From: Cyclospora cayetanensis | Taxonomy: Eukaryota > Apicomplexa > Conoidasida > Eucoccidiorida > Eimeriidae | Reading direction: 5' to 3' | DNA: 64,000 bases | Assembly: GCF_002999335.1 (NCBI RefSeq) | Contig: NW_020312071.1 | Location: 1-64,000 of the forward strand | The notes under the pieces: model-generated | Database searches by the model: none | What the model was told of the DNA's origin: nothing | What the model saw: the letters and a program-made list of their open reading frames with translations, nothing else | Translations under genes and position numbers: made by a program | Shown here: positions 11,342 to 23,610 of the stretch, piece after piece | How the letters are laid out: each line of letters begins with the position of its first letter | Position numbering within the stretch: the first letter of the stretch is position 1

Positions 11342-13470
11342 TTATAGTCCCCCAGTTGCTGCCTTGCGACAGGCGTCTGCTCTGTCTTGTGCCTCACTCA
11401 GGCGCAGACGAAGAGATCGCTGCATCTCCTGGATCCGTCCTGCTGACTCGGTCAGACACCCCTCATCTTGGTGCTGCAATCCCTTCTCAGCTTGCGGAGC
11501 AATGCAGAGTGACAAAACAGCCCAAGTTCCCTGGCAAGTCGCTCCCTCAGGCAGGGGCTGTGCTGCAGCACCACCCTCTGTTGCTGCTACATCCGACTGC
11601 AAGAATTCGCCAGAGAAGCAAAAGTTCTGGTGCAGCTGCGTATCGCCGCCTTCGGGGAACATGTTGGTACCCCTCGAGACTTTTGCTCCGCCTTCCACTT
11701 CTTCTGGACCCCGCCACTGTTGCTGCCCACGCATCGAGCCAACATGCATATAGTGCTTGACAAGCTCCGCAACAGTCGTTGCCGCAGCAAGCTTCAATCT
11801 CGGATACTTGCACTGCATCAGATGCTCACTGAGGGACGAAAAGACAGCCCACCAGCTCTCAGTGCCCGCGACAGCAGAGAGACAGATGGAGAGGTTCGTT
11901 AAAAGCTCCAAAAGGCCAGCGAGATCCTTTGAGACACACACCACAAGAGACACGCCACACCAGCACACTCAGAGCACCTTGCTCCGACTGCCCACACCCT
12001 CCTGCCTCCCCTGTGCTGCACAGATTCACTAGCCACGTCCGTCACTCCCAACCCCTCCGCAGCTTAGGCTCCAGAAGTCGACTCTGCGTCATATGTATAT
12101 ACTTCCCAACACCTCTAATCGATAGCGGAAAAAGCGGCACCAACCCTTCATCGTGACAGAGAAAAGGCAGCACGCAACAAAATACAGCAGTGCATCACCA
12201 GCGCACCTGCAGAAGATCAATTTTCAGCTGTACAGACAGCACGGGGTACCGCACGAAGAGCTGCAGCAATTCCTCTACTCCCTGGTGGCGACTGCCGCTG
12301 CTCGCACTGTCGCTGTTGCCCTTCCAGGCGATAAAGACGGAAGCGCCGTTGGTGCCAACGCTCGAAGGCAGGCAAGTCCAAACCCGGTGCTGTACAAGAG
12401 CAGCTGCGGAGTCGGAGGATTCAGAGCTCTCCATCGCATCTGCGAGCCAGCACACACCAGCCACCAAGCCAGAACGCATATATATATATATATATACATA
12501 TGTGCACCGCAGCCGCTGGCGTAACTCCAGCTCCAGGAGGCAGGAGCGACTCGAGCAGCAACAGACGCGCTACATAGAGAAGGCCTTCAGGAGAGTAGCC
12601 TGGTGTACCTCGTGCTTCTGCCGCCTTTGTTGCAGATTCCACACCCAGTCTGAGACACAAGTCCGTCTCTATGAGGCGAAGCAGCGCGGCAACACTCGCT
12701 CTGAGAGCTCCTTCCGCCCGGATTTCCAGGGGTTTGCTGTTGGCTGGAGGGGAAGCGGCTTTGCTGTTTGCTGCTGCCTCCCCCTCGCCTGTAGCCTCTC
12801 CGACGCCATCGCTCTCACCTGAGCCCTCCTCTTCGCTACACCCCCTGTCTACGCTTCGCAGCACCTGCAGAAACACACGCGTCAAAAAGCTGTGTCAGGC
12901 CCAGCCTCGCAAGACTGACGAAATCCGAAAACGCACGACCTACGGCAATACAAGACTGGAATTAGCGCTACATTAGGAGACAGCCGTCCGTCTAGAGGTG
13001 GTTGCCCACCCACCCCTAGGGGGTGGGGTGGTAGTTCGAGCGCAAAAGGCTTTGGTAAAGAAAGGCACAGGCGTAGGCTCACAGAATGCACAAGCTCGAG
13101 GAGGATGTCGTACGGCTGGGGGGCACGCGCGGCGGGAGGGAGCAGCTGCAGCCACGAAGGGATGTGGCGGACTAATTCCAAGCGATCGGCTGGGTACAAG
13201 CGAAGCAGCCGCTTGGAGGCGACAGCCATGCTGCACTCTGTTGCGGTAGGAGCAGATGTTTCTGCTGCGGCTGCCGTTGACGCGGCAGCAGGAGAAGCGC
13301 CAGACAGACGGCGCAAGAGCAGCAAGCCATCGAGAGCTGCACTGGCGTCGAGGGCAGCAATATAAAGGGGAGCTATCCCTTTGAAGGAGCTCTGACCTTG
13401 AAGCAGTCTGCCAAGGAGAGCCTTGTGTAAAGCCTGAAAGAGGCCAATTTCTTGGCTGTCAGCAAACTCG
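11342..13470 (-). CDS. Unrecognised helical protein, or 3' exons of the TPS-TPP gene
   Basis: Coding-like pieces follow one another on this strand: 13,470 to about 12,900 (starts after an AG acceptor; long Leu/Ala-rich helices), about 12,860-12,500, about 12,450-12,200, and 11,936-11,342, which ends with a stop. The last piece (DLAGLLELL..., then WWAVFSSLSEHL..., then KLAAATTVAELVKHY) looks like HEAT-type helices. The helix pattern of the first two resembles organellar helical-repeat proteins of apicomplexans. No start codon was found upstream. The first exon joins in frame, with correct phase, to the TPP exon ending at 14,274 (GDD then SEFAD). The 12,450-12,200 piece reads VFIAWKGNSDSAS...GVEELLQLF, which resembles the last strand and helix of TPP proteins. 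It may therefore be the C-terminal part of that gene. I leave both options open. Confidence 0.45.
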
Positions 13471-13626
13471 CTGAGGACAGAAAGGAGCCGCCCGAACACG
13501 AAACAGAGAGATGCAGAGAGCACACAAAAAACGCAGCAGCCGAAGCAGAAGGGGAAGGCGAAAAAAGTAAATACGACGCAGAAGGCGAGGGAATGAGAGC
13601 AGGAGGAGGCGGTAGTAGTAGGGCAG

Positions 13627-13730
<104 letters not shown>

Positions 13731-14273
13731 CATACGCACGCAGGCTTCCAGTCTACAGCCTCATGGCAAGACGCATGCAAACAGGGAATAAGGGTGGAAT
13801 CGGGGAAAAGAGAAAGAAATTAAGAAAAAGTCTCATTAGGACACCCCGAAAAGAGGTCTTTCCCCCTCTTAAAACCCATATACCAAGAAACACCGCTCTA
13901 CCGTGGAGTGACATCGAGTCAACTCCTTCTATCCCTTCTTCCTTCTATCCCTTTTCCCTTCTCCCCCCCGCCCCCTGTACTAACCCCTACTCCTACTGCG
14001 CGCCCCTAGCAGGCCCTCTCGCGCATGCTCTGCCTGTTGCCGCATCCCCTCTGTGCCTAGTGGAAGAAAGCACAACGCGACGCTAAAGGCAGAGTCTCTT
14101 GCTTTGCTCTCGAGAGAATGCTACACAAGCACACGGGCAGCAGCCCTTCGTGTGCTTCGCGTGTGGGGACCTCCCAGGCGTAGAAGCAGCCCCTTTTTCG
14201 CTCGCCAAAAAAGCGTCACCACCTTCCCTCCTCTTTCTCAGTCAACATGAAGATAAGCACGTGGTGCACTTGC

Positions 14274-17200
14274 CTGTCATCGCCAATGCAGAGAACAAAG
14301 TCAATGTCTCCGTGGAGGGTTGTGAGCGTCTGCATGATCTTTTCTACCGCCCTCCCCTTGTTCACGCCGAGAAGCTTCACCTCCACGTAGCCCTTGCCGC
14401 TGACGACTGTCACTGGATAGCCAAACAGCAACTCACTGCGCAGCAGAGCCCACACACATACACACGTACACGTACATACACCCAAAAGCACCCAAACAGA
14501 CGGCAAGCGCTCCGTTCGCACGAAACGTAGCGCCCTGCCAAGAAGCCTCACCCCCGAGGAATAACACATACATATATACATGGACACAGGTGCACTAGGG
14601 TGTACAGCGCAGCTGCAGAAGATGAGGCTTGCCTGAGGTGGCTAGACAGGTCTTTGGCTTGCAGCTGACCAAAATCCGGATCAGCGTCTCGGTATTGAAA
14701 GACTAACGCGCTTCCCTACGCCACAGAAAAAAAGAAAAGATCCTCAACAGATAAGGCGCAGCCTTGTCTCCTTTCGACACTTGGGCCATAACCTCCGCCT
14801 CAACAGGTAAGGCGGAGCAGTCTAGCCAGAGGGTGTATGCGGCTTGAAGCCTGTAAAATGGCGAGGTTGGCTTACCTTGTTTTCAATGAAGGACCCCTGA
14901 GTCCGCTTGACGTACTGCAGCATCAGCTCCATGGCGACGGATTTCCACGTGAAGTCCGCATCCGGGCACATGCAGCCCCATTCATCTCCCGTCAGCCGAT
15001 CAAGGCGGTAGTAGTACCCTGAAAGAGAAGCGCTCAAGGGAGGAGCAGGATGCAGACGAGAAGAACGAGCCAGAGCGCGTCTAGAAAGGGAGGGAGAAGA
15101 AGAAGGGAGGACAAAGAAGGAGCAGCAATCCAAGCGCGAAGAACGCGATGCAGCAACGCGCGGAGCCGCCCGAAAGTAAGGGGAAAATGCGGGGGTAGAA
15201 GGAGGCAAGAAGGCGTTGTGGAAGGGGGTCCACATGGTGATAGGCGGCATGATTTCAACAGCGGCACAAGGAGATCAATAGAAACACATCAAAATTGAGA
15301 ACGGAAAAGGGGGAAACGCAGAGCCGTTTCTTGTTTGAAGGCTTCTTCACGCCCTATACAAGTCCTTCCCGCCTATCCGATTGGACGGTGAACACCCGCC
15401 TCCCCAGATGTATCGCTTAGCGCTCTTTATCAACTTCCCTTTAGGAAAATTCTGCCTTTGTCCCCCCTTTCAGCTTCTAAAGACGCACACCTATGCATAA
15501 AGAGACCCTTAAACGTACCATGTTCTGCACAAAGGCCGATACCCTTCACTCCTCTAAACCAGTCTTCCAGCAGCGTCCTATCTCTTCCGCTCAGGATGAC
15601 AACCGTATTCTTAGGGCTCCGCAAAAGTGCCTTCAAGCATTTCTGCACCTGGGGGGAGGGTGGACGGCCTGCTGCAAACAGCTGCTCTCCGTTCGTATGC
15701 CTGTGCAGCGAAAGCGGCAGCAGCCCGCAGAGGCTGCGTCAAAGGCAGGAGGAAAGGCGAAACGGAGAAAAGGCAGGGGAAGGGGGAGGGAAAGGGAACG
15801 AAGGAGGGAAGGAAGGAAGGATAGAAGGAAAGAAGGCGGCGGGGCAACGGCATGTGTTGCCTGTGGATGGAGCAGGAAGGAAGGGCAGGTTAGTAGATAC
15901 GAGAGGCAGCGGCTGCCGTCTGTCCAAACGCTTTGTGTGTGTGTGTGTTGGGTGTTGGGTGTTGTGCTGTGTTGTGTGTTGTGTTGGGTGTGTTGTGTTG
16001 TGCTGTGTTGTGTGTTGTGTTGGGTTGTGTTGTGTTGGGTGTGTTGTGCTGTGTTGTGTGTTGAGTGTGTTGTGTAGTGTTGTGTGTGTTGAGCGTGTTG
16101 ACAGGATACAAAAGAGGGCAGCCCTAAGCCTGCAAGCACCGGCGCTAGCTACGCTGTGGCAGTCTCTAGCTACGCTGTGGCAATCGCTAGCAAGGACCGC
16201 TGCCGCAGCGTGTGTGCATACATCATAGTGAGCCGTCGCTGGTCAGGTGCAAGAGTTCCTTCGCAATCAAAGAAGAAGACTCGGTGCCGAGAGTTGCGGA
16301 AAGCGTTCATTACCAGAGCGGTGTCTAAGTATCTGCAACCAAACGACACATATTCAACAGACAGACACGCAGATTTGCGTGTATGTACAGGCACCCATGA
16401 AAACCCTAGACTGCAGCCCCAAAGCACACAAATCGATACATATATATATGTATATATTATATACACACATATACCCATACATATAGATATGTACATAGAT
16501 ACACACATAGATACAAAGACATCCAAATATACATACAGAGCAACACACATAGATACAAAGACATCCAACTATACATACAGAGCAACACACATAGATACAA
16601 AGACATCCAACTATACATACAGAGCAACACACATAGATACAAAGGCATCCAAATATACATACAGAGCAACACACATAGATACGACAGATACATAGACTCA
16701 GACATAGAGCATACCAAAAGGACAAGCTCTAGAGAGAAAAGAGGCGCACTTGAGTGCCTCATGCGCTAGGAGGGGTGACGTGTGTTTTGAGTATTTGGGG
16801 TCTCAAGCTAATTACCGGAAGTGCGAATCCATCCCCATCATCCTGTATGTCGTTCCCAAGCCCATCGAAGAGTACACAAAGTCGGCGCTTTTTCTGGCTC
16901 TAGCGAGATCTAACACGAATTCTTCTGCCCAATTAAGCGTGTTGTTGTGCTGTAGATGCGTGCGATCTCGCGATACTGCTACCTCCATATTATCGCGGCC
17001 CCCTATTGCAGTATCCATTGCGGCAGCCATTGCATCGCACTAGCGCACACGAGCACACATGCATACACACACAAGCATACATACACATGCAAGCATGCAC
17101 ATCAAAAGGTAGCCAACTTAGCACTGCGGAGCAGCGTGCGCACGACAGTGCGCCTTTGTATTTATTGGGGAAAAGCCAGCCGCCAGCTACCCCGCTACCG

Positions 17201-20200
17201 CGCGTTTCTGTTAATTTTTTCCAGAAGGCTGTAAAAAACGACACGCTTACGTTCCACGGGTTCGCTCGAATAGGCGATGCAAGGGCCCTCGAGCATCCAG
17301 TGAACTCGGAGAGAATGGCAGCTGTGTGCTTCTCTCCTGCCCGGCAGCAATAGTACTCGAAAGGATTGAGGTTGAGGCCGTCGCGGATGCAGCTGTCCAG
17401 GAGACAGTCGGCAGCCATGAAGAGACTGCAGCGCTCTTCCCATTCGACTTCCTTCACCACCAACTCGATGTGGTCGCATCCTGACCGCCCCATTCCACAC
17501 AGAAGAGCTCGATACACGAGTCTCGTGAGATGCGAGGAGCAGCAGAAGGGTCGTTGTTGTTGTCGGCGTGCGGACTGACGGCTGGCTGGCACGAGGGCAG
17601 CGAGGGAGTTGGCGAGAATATCGCGAAGGGGCCTTGGCATCGGGTTCAACTAGCTAAGGGGGGAAAAAGACAGACGCAGGCGTGCTGCAGCTGTCGCCAA
17701 GTCCGTTTGTGCAGGCTGCAGCTGCTGCTTGCTGATGGCTAACCTGCATCGCTATACTTGTCATTCACTTCCTTCGTAAGCTGCAACAGATGGGCAGCCA
17801 ACGCACGCTCATCACTCCGCTCAGTGGTGCGCACCGGATACGCGTACTGCAACAGCACTACTTTGCCCTGAGGGGAAACACACACACGCATACACACACA
17901 CACACACACGCTGAGAGAGAACTGACATGCTGCCGGATGCTCGGGGGGGCATTCGGATTCACCACAGATGCAAATGCAGCGGCATCCCGTCAGAAATAGA
18001 CGTTGAAAACCGAAAAATCGCGCAAACAGCACGACAAGCGGGGCGAAAGGCACAGAAATCGAAAGAACTGAAAGAGGGAAAAAACAGAGTCGAAAGAAGT
18101 CAAGAGAGAAGGCGAAAGGCTCTGTAAGGGACAGGGTGGGACGGGTGGAGGATCAATCCGCGCAGGAAGAATTGCCAGCGCAGAAAGGAGACCCTGTTCA
18201 GTTATATTCCATCCTCTGTTAGGCTACCCATGCCTTCCCGGAGTTATCAGCATCCAGCAGCCACGCGCGCAGATGCATGCACGCACGCTTCCCCCCTCCC
18301 CCCCCGCCATCTCGCATCGGATTTTTGCATGGATGCATGCAAAAATCGGTGCAGAGTCGCTTGCATGGGATGGAGCGGTGCGACAAGCGATGCTGCACGC
18401 ACCCTGGCATATTGATAAGACTCGAGGAACTTGTCCAACGCGCGTATTTTCAGCTGCAAGCCGGCGAGAGGCTCGCACCGATCGACAGACCCGAAAATGA
18501 ACTTTCCTTGATGGCGTTCCCTGCAAGAAGAAGTGGCAGAAAGGTCCCCCAGAGGCGCACATAAACGCATGCATGCAAGGAGGGAGGGAATGGGGAGGGG
18601 AAGGCAGCATGCACAGACCTTTGTCCACGTACAGGACACACACAAGCACACACACAGAGGCATCATGGAAGCCTGCGAGTGCTTGGCAGTAGGAGGGCTG
18701 TCCTCCTTCCTCAGTCCTGTCAAACGTCTACGAGAGATGTATAAAGTCGCGTTAAACGAGCGCTCAACGCAGCAGGCGTGATGGTAAGGCGCATGAAAAG
18801 GGTTTTAAAGGTTCGTGCGTAGTCTTGCAAAGTCCAACTGGCCTCAAGGCAGCCTTTCTTCTGGAGCTGTCTATGCGTCTACGCATTCGCGGAAGCTGCT
18901 GTTGGAGACGCTGCCCCTACGCTTGGCACAAAAGTGCATGCTGTGCGTCGTCCTTACCGGATAGCGTCTGCTCTTTGCTTGCAGTCGCTCTCTCGGAGTG
19001 CCTTTTCGAGGCTCTGGTACATTACATGCACGTGTCCAATCCTGACAAAGACGCTCCTGCCTCCGAAGTCAATCGCCAAGAGACCCCCTCGCCTAAAGGA
19101 GTACTCCAGACCAAGAAGTCGCTTACAGGTCACCAAGAAGTGGCGCGCATACTCAAAGAAGTGGAAGCCGATCAAGTCCGCGCAGAGCATTCCACGGAGG
19201 ATCTGCAGAGCGACACACCAGGCAGCGAGCAGGACGGGGTAGCCCACGGGCGAGGATCGCAAGAAGCGGCAGGCTGGCAAGACACACGGCGGCAGAAAGA
19301 GCGAGGAAAAAACAGCAATCCGCCAGGAAGACAGACAGTGTGCGAAGCGCTGCAGCGTGAGGCAACTGAAAACAAGTGTAGATGGATGGGATCGGGAGCC
19401 GCCACGGAAGAAGGAAGGGGGAGGTGTCTCGACATCGCGAAAAAGCGAAGAAGCCAGAGGGACGTGGGAAATTCTGAATATGCAGAGACGAGGAGGAGGC
19501 TTCGGGGAGGTGGGGCTGGGGGTTGCAGGAGAGAGAGAGAGACAGAGAGAGAAAAGAGAAAGAGAGAGACAGACAGCACCGTCCAAGGGAGGTGCTACGC
19601 GCGATTTTTAGAACCTCTTCCGCTTACTTCTTCTCTGCAGGGGAGGCAGCGAAAGATCTCGCTCGAGGGGAAAGGGACGTGGAGAAACAGCCCAATGTTT
19701 GCTCTTCGGTTTCTGCGCGTGATGTACATGGGTGCGACGAGCAGCTGGAAGTCATGGATCCAGACAATGTCTGTCTCTTGCATGTGCAAGGCCACCTCGG
19801 TGGCGTAGAGCTTGCTGATGTATTGGTAGGCACTCCAGAGCTGCGGATTATACGGCTCCTGTGCTTCTGAGTCCACTGAGAGGACGTTGTGGAAGAGTGG
19901 ACGCATGATCTGATTGCAGAAACAAAGGCACTCTGCCATTTCCTTCTCAGGGCAGAATATTGGAAAGCAGCTATACGGCTCCAGCAACTGCCTGATCTCC
20001 TCCTTCTCCTCCTCGTCAGTCGTGTAAACCCCCGGAAAGCCGAAGAAAGACACGGGCAGGTGAGTCCGCCTCCTGAGGTGAAATAGCGACGGCAGCAAAG
20101 TGCACTTCGATGGACGCAACTCAAAGCGACCACTAGCACTTCGCGCAAAGGCAACTGGCTCGCCACTCCCGTCTCGCAGCTGTGGTACAGGGGAGCTCTC

Positions 20201-21999
20201 CCCTGCTCCCCCCGCTGCAACTCCTGCCCCTCCTGAAGCAGCAGATGCTGCCACAGCAGCGATCGCTTTGCTCTCTGCCTCCGAATTGTGGTGCTCGGAC
20301 ACCCGAACAACCCTCAGCGGCAACTCCAACGCCACAACGAGAAGGCTGTCATTCTGATCGATCTTCACACGGCCTTCCTGGGCAGATAGCAAACGCTCTT
20401 GCGCCTCCGCTAAACCCGTTGGATCCGTTTCTGACTCCGGCTTCTGAAGGGCCACACATACATACATACATATACATAAATATGTATATATAAATATCCA
20501 CCATATATACATACATTCAAATGCATACTTGTACACATGGATTCATACACATACCTACTTGTACACATGGATACATACACATACATACTTGTACACATGG
20601 ATACATACACATAGACATATATGCATATATGTATATACATATACACATACAAACGCATACACATATATATATACATACGTATGTACATGCACATACACCG
20701 CAATGCAATGCAATACTGCAAATGACGGGAGGATGGCGCATCGCCTCTACGCTGCCGCAATCCACAACGCCGCATACACGTATCATGAGCGCGAGCTAGG
20801 CAAAATACTCTGCAGGCAGAAGCACCACTTGATGGACAGCAAGAGAGACAAAGCCTTGACCAACCGCCTCCTTCACTTTCCCACCTGAGCGTCCAAAGAA
20901 AGGGACACCGGCATCTCGCATGATGTTTTGCCTCTAATGTATCCATTATCATCCTCAACGAGCATCTCGACCCCTGTGGGTGTCAGCTCGCGATTGCCTT
21001 CAATCTCTTCCCACCTACACGCCACACAAACATGGCTTCGCCAGGGGGTTAGGAACACATGGCTTTTGGGAAAATAGCAATCCTCAAGCGCCTCGTCACA
21101 CCCACGCTTGCATGCGCGCCGCTGCCCCTTAGCACGTCTTGGAACGTTGCTTCCACACACCTACACATACTGATCGACACAGTACCTATACGCAGCAACA
21201 AAGCCCTCCCTCCCTAAGCAACAGCTCTTTCCAACCGAAACCGCATGAAGCGCCTGCGAATCTCCACATGCCGTGCGCTGGCAGCCTGCGCTTCGAGCTC
21301 TCAAACATCTCACGCACCGAACGATTTCATTTCGATCATTCAGTACAACGTATTTGTATGCCACCTTCTTCTTGAGCGGCAAGATCGCTGGCTTCTTGCT
21401 AAACCACGCGGGCACCACATCTTCATTTGTCACGAGCTCATGGCAGCGAGAAACCTGAAGACACGCAAGGCGGGTTGCCGACGCTACAAAACTCTACACG
21501 AGGAAAGGCTTGGCGGATGCGGAAGAAGCGCAGGGTCCAAGGAATACACGAGCAGAGAAGGAGGCCATAGCGCAACACAGACACTGAGCGGCCAAGACTG
21601 AAGACGCAGAGCGAGAAGGAGAGGAAAACCCCCCCAATACTCTCTTTCTCTTGAGCCGCCAGTCTTATGCAACAAGGTGTCTTGTCGGAAAAGGCTTCCC
21701 CACTGACCCTGACGCCTCCCTCGCCGAGATAAGGATCTGCCTGCGGACTAGCCCCTCCACCGGCCAGATCCAGCGGCTAGGTGCATTCGCATGCAAACGG
21801 TGCCACATTTCGCGGCAGTTCCTCAAAAGAGCGCAGACAGAAGGGCTTCTGAGGGGCGACTGCAACAAGGGGGGAGGTAGGCGAAACTTTGTACCTGCCA
21901 GTTGCCGAGCTGCGATTCGGAACCGACAACCGCCACCTTCTCTCCAAATTCAGTCGGTATTACAACCCGAAAGAACGTGCGGGTGTACAGGGCCTTCAT
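14274..21999 (-). CDS. CBM20-TPS-TPP fusion: trehalose-6-phosphate synthase/phosphatase-like
   Basis: TPS makes trehalose-6-phosphate from UDP-glucose and glucose-6-phosphate; TPP removes the phosphate. Deduced exons: 21999-21895, 21776-21708, 21454-21318, 21014-20885, 20443-19628, 19202-19026, one unresolved, 18520-18403, 17867-17744, 17480-17251, 17039-16816, 16332-16222, 15648-15519, 15018-14876, 14715-14633, 14435-14274. Most joins agree in phase. The first four encode a CBM20 starch-binding domain (VAVVGSESQLGNW, VAYKYVVL, RWEEIEGNR). The TPS domain follows (VWIHDFQLL, FLHVPFPSSEIFRCLP, ADLIGFH, RDGLNLN, ILSEFTG), then TPP (FFFDCEGTL, VVILSGRD, GLCAEHG, RTQGSFIENK, VNKGRAVEK, CIGDD). Substitutions: the TPS substrate Lys of 'VDR.D..KG' is Ala (VDRCEPLAG), and the TPP nucleophile word DxDGT is DCEGT. 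The 3' end is open: the gene stops soon after 14,274 or continues into 13,470-11,342. A short linking exon between 16,222 and 15,648 is missing from my model. Confidence 0.85.
14436..14632 (-). other. GC-AG intron in the TPP region
   Basis: The exon ends CTCAG and the intron begins GCAAGC. The next exon starts at 14,435 after GCGCAG. Using this joint gives SSHLSELLFGYPV, which keeps the family spacing of seven residues between 'HL' and 'PV'. The nearest usable GT donor adds residues and breaks that spacing. A second possible GC donor (AG then GCAAGT) ends the exon at 14,274, but its acceptor is not proven. Confidence 0.65.
15943..16105. repeat. TGTTG-rich microsatellite in a TPP-region intron
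   Basis: Degenerate repeats of GTGTTGTG and GTGTTGGG fill about 160 bp between the exons at 16,222 and 15,648. Frames across it (THNT-type on the - strand, VLCC-type on the + strand) are artefacts. Confidence 0.9.
16503..16688. repeat. 42-bp minisatellite, about 4.4 copies
   Basis: Units start at 16,503, 16,545, 16,587, 16,629 and 16,671, and differ by only one or two bases. The period is a multiple of three, so both strands are open. It lies in the intron between the exons ending at 16,816 and starting at 16,332. An AT-rich CATA tract precedes it from about 16,435. Confidence 0.92.
20452..20700. repeat. CATA microsatellite with 30-bp tandem units
   Basis: CATA/TATA repeats fill the intron between TPS exons 20,885 and 20,443. 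Within it, from about 20,527 to 20,617, a 30-bp unit (CTTGTACACATGGATACATA plus ten bases) is repeated three times. Confidence 0.9.
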
Positions 22000-23519
22000 C
22001 TTCGTAGACTTCTGGACGGCTTGGCGTTGAAGGAGGGAGACGCACTCCCCCCTTACATTTCCGTATGCGCCTGCGCCTGAAACAAACAAGATGCAAGTGC
22101 AAGAGCGAAAGCCCTGAGTCTCGACTCCTTGGCCACCCAAGGGGTCTCCGCAAGGGCCACTGCGTGGAGAACACCTTGCATGCTGGCTTCGCAACTAACT
22201 GACAAAGAGAGGCGCTCGCGAGCAAGCTACTGCCGAAGGGGGGTGTAAAGAGGAGCCTCCCGGGAGGACCAAGCGAATGCAGCCCGGGTGGAGAGCTGTC
22301 ACGCCGGCACCGGTGCAGATACGCTTATTACTCAAGCTGCTATGGCTGCTGCTGCTGCTTGTGCTGGGGGGCCCCTCAGTCGGTGTTGGTGCTTCCTGGA
22401 GAGGCCAGGCTCCGTAGCAGTGTGTGTGCGCGCTGCAATTTCATATTTTGAAAGGATATTGGCCGATTTCTACAGTTTTGGCTTCCTGGTGCAGAACTGG
22501 AGATGCAAGGATTCTCACCCGGGTGCAGGGCGCGCTGACCGTCGCGCCGTCGTTATTTGCAGGTTTGGTATTCTTTCTGCGCTGGCGCTTGGTGTTTCTA
22601 CCACGTATTACCTCTAGCAAGAAAGTAGAGAAGAGGACGCTATACGGAGAGAGCTCACAAGACGATGCGGCATGCAGCTGCTGCTTGGGCTGCCGTTGGC
22701 CGAGCAGTCAAAGACCCCAAACCCGAAGCCGAAACCACAAAGAACAATCCACACACCCGGCGGTGCAAACCTTCAGCTCGAAATTGCTCTTTGCTTTCGC
22801 TTTCCCGAAGGCCTCGCAATTGCACACCACTTATTAACAAGAACATACGACGCAGCTTGCGGCTTCATGGACCTCGAGCAAATCGGGTTAGTCTTTTCGT
22901 GAAGGGATCTGGCACCCTCAGAGAGTGCACTGCACGTGACATGTTTGATGATGAATAAAACGCAGAAAGCTCCCGAATGGGTTTTCCTGGATCTGTTCGA
23001 AAGGTTCCTGGGGATCCAGTGTTCATAGACTCTCGAACGGGGATGATGCCCGTACATCCATCATGCCCGGCGCACCCCGCGTAGGAGCAGCTGCTGTCTT
23101 TGCTATTCTGCTTGTCGTTATTTCTTTGATGCCTGCACTAACAAAGCCCTTTCCACCTTCTGGTTAGGGCCAACAAGGGGCTTTCGGACCACGTGGGCCA
23201 CATGTACGCGAACACGGTGGCTAAGATACGATCAGGGCGTCCTCAGAGAGCCTGCTTCTTCTTTTGCTATTGCACTGATTTAGCATAAATCAGAAATACG
23301 AAGACGACTGGGATAATGCGAGGCCAAGATTAGTGGGGCGCACACATTGGCAGAATGGGGCTAGTGTTTTTTGCCTAGTCCATCCCTGCGGACACCGTAG
23401 CAGGCCACGCTGCAGCTACATACTTTCTGTTACGCTCATCAAATTCAGTTCAGAAATAGGAGAGAATCGCATGATTGATTTGTCTGTTGATGCAGCTTAC
23501 TTAGCGCACAGTGATGTTC

Positions 23520-23610
23520 GCTTAATACAAGGCGTAAGATGGTGCGCATGTGTCCTGCGTGCACAGTGCAACTAGCTGGGAATGTTCCGAATACCAAGAG
23601 GGCAAAGCAC
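23520..23610 (+). repeat. LTR-like fragment
   Basis: The tract from CTTAATACAAGG (about 23,520) to GTGCAACTAGCTG (about 23,565) aligns with 10,390-10,455. The last word is also shared with 58,770. Only a short piece is recognisable. Confidence 0.4.

Noticed and set aside
11730..11940. UTP10/HEATR1 C-terminal domain
   Set aside because: A short helix pair looks similar, but the gene would lack well over a thousand upstream residues, which the neighbouring TPP exons leave no room for.
15633..16139. ORFs with THNT-type or VLCC-type repeats on both strands
   Set aside because: They are frames through the TGTTG-rich intron repeat between the two TPP exons.
16354..16762. Cys/Tyr-rich repeated - frame and Thr-rich + frame
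   Set aside because: Both come from the 42-bp minisatellite, which is open in several frames because 42 is a multiple of three.
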